From: Palsa-739 sp036512155
GTDB lineage: Bacteria; Actinomycetota; Thermoleophilia; Gaiellales; Gaiellaceae
Assembly: GCA_036512155.1 (NCBI GenBank)
Contig: DATCBD010000103.1
Location: forward strand, 1-25,501
Direction of reading: 5' to 3'
Length of the DNA: 25,501 nt
Positions 21,879 to 25,501 of the stretch are shown here, piece by piece. The translations under genes were made by a program, and so were the position numbers. Position 1 is the first letter of the stretch. Each line of letters starts with the position of its first letter. The notes under the pieces are model-generated. The model did no database searches, had not been told where the DNA came from, and saw only the letters and a list, made by a program, of their open reading frames with translations.

Positions 21879-22932
21879 GGTCGAGCAGCCGCGCCTCCGT
21901 CGCCGGAAGCGCCGCGTCCACCTTCGAGCCGGGCGGCAGCGCCGCCGCGCGCGCGGTCGGCATGTCGGCGATGAGACTCGACTTGTCGTTCACGATGCGG
22001 AGCCGCGTGACCGGGCCGAGGAACGTGTGCGTGAGCACCTCGCCCGTCATCGTGTTCGCGCCGGCACCGTTCGCCGCGGCGACCTCGACCGTCTCCGGCC
22101 GGATGAGGACGAGCACGCGCGCGCCGCGCGGCTTCCCTTTCGCCGCCTCGACCGTGAGCGTCACGCCGCCGGTCTCGATCGTGCCCGTGGACGGATCGAC
22201 GACCGTCGCCTCGAGGCGGTTCATCGTGCCGATGAACTCCGCGACGAACGGCGTCGCCGGTGCGGTGTACATCTCCGCCGGCGAGCCCATCTGCTCGATG
22301 CGGCCGCGGTACATGACGGCGACGTGGTCGGAGACGGACAGCGCCTCCTCCTGGTCATGCGTGACGTACAGCGTCGTGATGCCGAGCTCGAGCTGGATGC
22401 GTCGGATCTCCTCGCGCAGCTGCACGCGCACCTTCGCGTCGAGCGCCGACAGCGGCTCGTCGAGCAACAGCACGCGCGGCTCGATGGCCAGCGCGCGCGC
22501 GAGCGCGACCCGCTGCTGCATCCCGCCCGAGAGCTGATGCGGGTAGCGCGTGCCTGCGTGGCCGAGGCCGACGAGCTCGAGCAGGTCGTCGACGCGCTTG
22601 CGCCGGTCGGTGCGGTCCTTGCCGCGGATGCGGAGGCCGAACTCGACGTTCTGATGTGCCGTCATGTTCGGGAAGAGCGAGTACGCCTGGAAGACCATCC
22701 CCATGTCGCGCTTGTTGGGCGCGACGCGCGTCACGTCCTTGCCGTCGACGACGATGCGCCCCTGATCGGGCCGGTCGAAGCCGGCAACGAGACGGAGCGC
22801 AGTCGTCTTGCCACAGCCGGACGGGCCGAGCAGCGAGAGGAACTCGCCCTCGCCGAGCTGGATTTCGATGCCGTCGAGCGCCTTGTTCGTGCCGAAATCC
22901 CGGTGAAGGTTCTGCAGCTCCAGATAGGCCAT
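21823..22932 (-). CDS. ABC transporter ATP-binding protein, PotA/spermidine-type
   Basis: 369 residues from ATG 22932, whose A is shared with the TAA of the upstream permease (TAATG). Motifs are Walker A LGPSGCGKTT (Lys42), Q-loop VFQAYSLFPNMT (Gln82), signature QLSGGMQQR (from residue 133), Walker B VLLLDEPLSALD (Asp158, Glu159) and H-loop YVTHDQEEA. A C-terminal TOBE-type domain (about 270-355, with VLIRPETVEV and HTFLGPVTRLRI) is typical of the PotA/PhnT/FbpC branch that imports polyamines, aminoalkylphosphonates, thiamine or iron. It is the last gene of the leftward binding protein-permease-permease-ATPase operon. Its C-terminal tail (about 18 residues) overlaps the end of the GDPD gene on the other strand. 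Confidence 0.93.
   Translation of the reverse strand: MAYLELQNLHRDFGTNKALDGIEIQLGEGEFLSLLGPSGCGKTTALRLVAGFDRPDQGRIVVDGKDVTRVAPNKRDMGMVFQAYSLFPNMTAHQNVEFGLRIRGKDRTDRRKRVDDLLELVGLGHAGTRYPHQLSGGMQQRVALARALAIEPRVLLLDEPLSALDAKVRVQLREEIRRIQLELGITTLYVTHDQEEALSVSDHVAVMYRGRIEQMGSPAEMYTAPATPFVAEFIGTMNRLEATVVDPSTGTIETGGVTLTVEAAKGKPRGARVLVLIRPETVEVAAANGAGANTMTGEVLTHTFLGPVTRLRIVNDKSSLIADMPTARAAALPPGSKVDAALPATEARLLDLTDEALPQIAEEPSPAGP
21842..21868. terminator. Hairpin inside the overlapping 3' ends of GDPD and ABC ATPase
   Basis: CTTCCGC (21846-21852) and GCGGAAG (21858-21864) form a perfect 7-bp stem with loop TATTT. After one mismatch, GGC and GCC extend it. It lies in the 56-bp region where two convergent reading frames overlap, so it codes on both strands while being placed to stop transcripts from both sides. 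There is no long U-tract. Confidence 0.5.
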
Positions 22933-23735
22933 TAGCGCGCTCCTGCCACGACGGCGGCCCGCTGGCCGCGTTTGCGTCCGACGACGAGCAGCGACAGCAT
23001 CGCCGCCCAGGTGATCCCGAAGCTCAGGAGCGTCAGCGATGCCGCCGGGAAGCCCTGCGACTCGTTGACGTACTGGATGAAGATCGGGAACGTGTTGAAG
23101 GCCGACAGGTTCGCGATGGTGAACTCGCCCATGACGATCGCGAGCGTCAGGAAGGATCCCGCGAGGGCGGCGGAGCGGATGTTCGGAAGGATCACCTTGA
23201 CGAGCGTCGTCCCCCAGCGTGCGCCGAGGCTCTGCGACGCCTCCGTCAACGTGTGCACGTCGATCGACCGGAAGCCGGCGTCGAGCGAGAAGAACATGTA
23301 CGGGAACGCGAGGATGACGTAGGCGCCCGCGAGGAAGCCCCATGGCTGCGCGTAGAACCAGCTCGGTGTTCCCTTGAAGAACTTCAGCAGGCCGACGACC
23401 ATCACGATCGGTGGGATGACGAACGGGATCAGCGCGAGGAACGCGATCACCGGACGCAGCTTGGGAACCCTGAGGTGCACCCAGTAGATCGTCGGTACGA
23501 AGAGCGCGAGGCTGATCGCGATCGTCTCGAGCGCGAGCAGGAACGAGATCTTCAGGGTGTGCCAGAACGCGCTGCTGTGCACGACCCAGCTGTAGTTCGC
23601 GGCCGTGCAGCAGTGCCCGGTCTGGTTGCTCTTCAGCGAGAAGAGGAACGTCGCGATCAGCGGGATGAAGAAATATCCGAATGCGATGAGCAGCCAGATG
23701 ACCGCGGTCGGCGCAATGCGACGTGTCGGCCTCAT
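22932..23735 (-). CDS. ABC transporter permease, PotC-type
   Basis: 267 residues from ATG 23735, which overlaps the stop of the preceding permease in ATGA; a GTG at 23744 would add three residues but lacks the coupling geometry. About six membrane segments are visible, beginning with TAVIWLLIAFGYFFIPLIATFLFSL. A binding-protein-dependent transport domain carries the EAA loop TEASQSLGARWGTTLVKVIL. A periplasmic loop with CCTAANYSW lies near residue 45. It pairs with the next-upstream permease to form the membrane channel of the importer. Confidence 0.92.
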   Translation of the reverse strand: MRPTRRIAPTAVIWLLIAFGYFFIPLIATFLFSLKSNQTGHCCTAANYSWVVHSSAFWHTLKISFLLALETIAISLALFVPTIYWVHLRVPKLRPVIAFLALIPFVIPPIVMVVGLLKFFKGTPSWFYAQPWGFLAGAYVILAFPYMFFSLDAGFRSIDVHTLTEASQSLGARWGTTLVKVILPNIRSAALAGSFLTLAIVMGEFTIANLSAFNTFPIFIQYVNESQGFPAASLTLLSFGITWAAMLSLLVVGRKRGQRAAVVAGAR

Positions 23736-24550
23736 TTCGCCCACCGGGCAGCGCGGCGCTGGAGCGGGATGTAGAGCACCATCATCACGGCGAGAACGGC
23801 GAACATCCCGAACGCCATCGCCTGCGCGAGGTGCGGATTGTTGAGCACGTTCCCGCTGTAATACGCGCCGATGAGGATCGGGACGATGTTCACGGTGCCG
23901 GCCGTCAGGCTGTACGCCGTCGCATACGCGGCGAACGCATTACCGAAGAGCAGGATGATCGCGCCGAGAAGCGACGGCATGAGGACGGGAACGCCGACGT
24001 ACCGCCAGAACTGGAGCTGGGACGCGCCGAGGTTCGAGGACGCCTCACGCCACTCCTTGCGCAGCCCGTCGATCGCCGGCGCGATCACGAGGATCATCAG
24101 CGGCAGCTGGAAGTACATGTATGCGAGCTCGACGCCGGTCTTCGAGAAGAGGTTGAAGCCGTGCTCGGTCGGGTCCCAGCCGTGGTTGCGCCCGAAGACG
24201 GTGATGATGCCGAGCGGTCCGAGGGTCGAGATGAAGGCGAATGCGAGCGGAATGCCCCCGAAGTTCGCCGCCACGCCGGAGAAGGTCGTCAGCGCCGAGC
24301 GGACCCAGCGCGGGGTTCCCTCACGGATCGCCGCGTACGCAACGGCGAGGCCGACCGCCCCACCGATCAGCGCGGTGGTGCCGCTGATCTCGATGCTCGT
24401 CTTGAACGCGTCGATGTACGGGTGGTGGAAGAGCGTGGTGACGTTCGACATCGTGTAGCCGTGCGTCGTGCCCTCGAAGGCGCCGATGAGCACCGACCCT
24501 GCCGGCAGGAACATGAAGAGGAGCGTGTACGCGAAGAACGGCAGCGTCAC
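23732..24550 (-). CDS. ABC transporter permease, PotB-type
   Basis: 272 residues if GTG 24550 is the start. TM1 (TLPFFAYTLLFMFLPAGSVLIGAF) begins right at that codon. The frame is open for another 27 codons upstream to the TAG of the binding-protein gene and reads as a plausible basic leader (SGRRRLSLAWI), but that stretch contains no ATG, GTG, TTG or CTG; the only unusual candidate is ATA two codons after the stop. The EAA loop is REASSNLGASQLQFWRYVGV. About six membrane segments follow the PotB plan. GGAGG lies about 21 nt before the GTG, too far for a normal ribosome site and inside a hairpin arm. The start is therefore the least certain of the importer genes. Confidence 0.88.
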   Translation of the reverse strand: MTLPFFAYTLLFMFLPAGSVLIGAFEGTTHGYTMSNVTTLFHHPYIDAFKTSIEISGTTALIGGAVGLAVAYAAIREGTPRWVRSALTTFSGVAANFGGIPLAFAFISTLGPLGIITVFGRNHGWDPTEHGFNLFSKTGVELAYMYFQLPLMILVIAPAIDGLRKEWREASSNLGASQLQFWRYVGVPVLMPSLLGAIILLFGNAFAAYATAYSLTAGTVNIVPILIGAYYSGNVLNNPHLAQAMAFGMFAVLAVMMVLYIPLQRRAARWAK

Positions 24551-24572
24551 GATCCAGGCGAGCGAAAGGCGC

Positions 24573-24601
24573 CTCCGGCCGGACGCGACGTCCGGCCGGA
24601 G
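24573..24601. promoter_or_regulatory. Perfect intercistronic hairpin between binding-protein and permease genes
   Basis: CTCCGGCCGGACG (24573-24585) and CGTCCGGCCGGAG (24589-24601) form a perfect 13-bp stem with a 3-nt loop. It occupies the 81-nt spacer after the binding-protein stop. Hairpins at this place in ABC operons often stabilise the upstream binding-protein mRNA or attenuate downstream genes. On the transcript the 3' arm includes GGAG, so the stem could also mask a ribosome site for the permease. Function is inferred. Confidence 0.6.
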
Positions 24602-24631
24602 TGCCTCGGGTGCTGCTTGGGTCGCTATGAC

Positions 24632-25501
24632 CTAGGACCCGACCTTCGAGGGCCATTGCGTCGCGATGAGCGCCTTGGCAGCCGTCTGCTGTCCCAGGCT
24701 CGCGAACTTCACCTTGGCGTAGATGCTCGCGGCCGGCAGCGCCGTCAACAGCGCCTTCGGGATCACGTTGCGCTTCGCCAGGTCGTTGAACCGCGCCGGG
24801 TGCGCGAAGCCCTTGAGGAACAAGAGCTGCCCCTGGTCGGAGTAGAGGAACTCCTCCCACAAGCGGGACGACCACGGATGCGGTGCCGTTGCGTTGATGG
24901 CCTGCGCGTAGTAGCCGCCGTAGACCCCGTCGGCCGGGATGTTCACTGCCCACCGGGCCGCCGGGAACTCGGCGATGTACGCCAGGTTGTTGTAGTCCCA
25001 GTCGATCGAGATCGGCGTCTGCCCCGACGCGACCGTCGCGGACGTCGTCCCCACCGGGATGTAGTTGCCCGAGCTCTTCATCTTCGCGAAGAAGTCGATG
25101 CCGGGGCCGACGTTGCTCGTCGAGCCGCCGTTCGCGAGCGCAGCCGCGATCACGCCGGAGACCGCCGAGTTCGACGTCAGCGGGCTGCCGTTCATCGCGA
25201 CCTTGCCCTTGTACTCCGGCTTCAGCAGATCCGCGAACGTCTTCGGCGGGTTCGAGATGAGGTTCTGGTTGTAGCCGATCGAGATGGCGCCCCAGTAGTC
25301 GCCCCACCAGTAGCCGCGCGTGTCCTTCATCGAGCGCGGAATGGTGGAGAACTCGGAGACGAAGTACTTCCCGTACAGGCCCTGCGCCGTACCGGACACC
25401 GCGAACGCGGGGCCGACGTCGACGACGTCAGGCGCGCGCGAGTCGCCCTTGAGCGACACGATCGCCTGGTTCTCCTGCGCCGAGCTCCCGTCGGGGTTGT
25501 C
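24632..25501 (-). CDS. Extracellular solute-binding protein, family 1 (partial)
   Basis: The N-terminus lies beyond the right edge; 289 codons are present up to the TAG at 24632-24634. Visible blocks are RAPDVVDVGPAFAV, GYWWGDYWGAISIGYNQNL, LLKPEYKGKVAMN, ISIDWDYNNLAYI and the C-terminal LWEEFLYSDQGQLLFLKGFAHPAR. These fit the periplasmic/extracellular binding proteins that work with PotABC, PhnSTUV or iron/thiamine-type importers. It is the first or an early gene of the leftward operon. The ligand cannot be told. A convergent glycerophosphodiesterase next to the operon hints at an organic phosphate or phosphonate, but polyamines are equally possible. Confidence 0.87.
   Translation of the reverse strand, partial: DNPDGSSAQENQAIVSLKGDSRAPDVVDVGPAFAVSGTAQGLYGKYFVSEFSTIPRSMKDTRGYWWGDYWGAISIGYNQNLISNPPKTFADLLKPEYKGKVAMNGSPLTSNSAVSGVIAAALANGGSTSNVGPGIDFFAKMKSSGNYIPVGTTSATVASGQTPISIDWDYNNLAYIAEFPAARWAVNIPADGVYGGYYAQAINATAPHPWSSRLWEEFLYSDQGQLLFLKGFAHPARFNDLAKRNVIPKALLTALPAASIYAKVKFASLGQQTAAKALIATQWPSKVGS

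Noticed and set aside
22932..23343. Upstream extension of the PotA-type ATPase frame
   Set aside because: It runs through the permease gene without motifs; ATG 22932 in the TAATG overlap gives a standard PotA N-terminus.
1..25501. Mobile elements, CRISPR arrays, tRNA or rRNA genes
   Set aside because: No transposase or integrase motifs, regularly spaced repeats with spacers, or cloverleaf/rRNA signatures were seen on reading; absence was not tested computationally.

Overview
The window is uniformly GC-rich (clearly above 60 percent) and packed with genes. No non-coding gap exceeds about 112 bases. GTG and TTG starts, 4-base start/stop overlaps, several possibly leaderless starts, a zinc-ribbon/cyclase/AAA/TPR protein and APC and MFS permeases suggest a high-GC actinobacterial-type genome, perhaps a soil Thermoleophilia-like lineage. 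That placement is inference: no rRNA or marker gene is present to settle it. No tRNA, rRNA, CRISPR array, transposase or prophage gene was seen.

Region 1 (1-7568) looks like a glycine betaine/methylated-amine and one-carbon module. A partial FAD oxidoreductase of the dimethylglycine/sarcosine dehydrogenase family and a GntR/FCD repressor form a leftward operon with a 4-base overlap. Divergent from it runs a rightward operon: formate-tetrahydrofolate ligase (fhs), then a ProVWX-type betaine transporter whose two permease halves are fused in one protein. A GATAT-N7-ATATC dyad lies between the two operons over candidate -10 boxes and is a likely operator for the GntR protein.

Region 2 (7565-12475) has an MFS exporter (minus strand), a 1176-residue zinc-ribbon/class III cyclase/AAA ATPase/TPR protein (plus strand) and a 61-codon gene of unknown function (minus strand) just downstream of Region 3.

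Region 3 (12494-19683) holds two tandem full-length GcvT-type FAD oxidoreductases (790 and 764 residues, GTGA overlap). A choline/ethanolamine kinase-like phosphotransferase is divergent from them, 25 bp away. An APC amino acid/choline-type permease converges on the kinase. With Region 1 this gives uptake, N-demethylation and tetrahydrofolate C1 handling in one neighbourhood, although Regions 1 and 3 are separated by the unrelated-looking Region 2.

Region 4 (19796-25501) has an EamA/DMT permease divergent from a HAD phosphatase plus glycerophosphodiester phosphodiesterase pair. The pair converges, with a 56-bp 3' overlap, on a leftward four-gene ABC importer of the spermidine/putrescine-phosphonate class (binding protein partial at the right edge, two permeases, ATPase).

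Non-coding structure is economical. Three of the four convergent junctions carry a symmetric hairpin or palindrome at or inside the stop codons. Three divergent junctions carry closely packed or overlapping candidate -10 boxes. A perfect 13-bp stem sits between the binding-protein and permease genes of the Region 4 importer.
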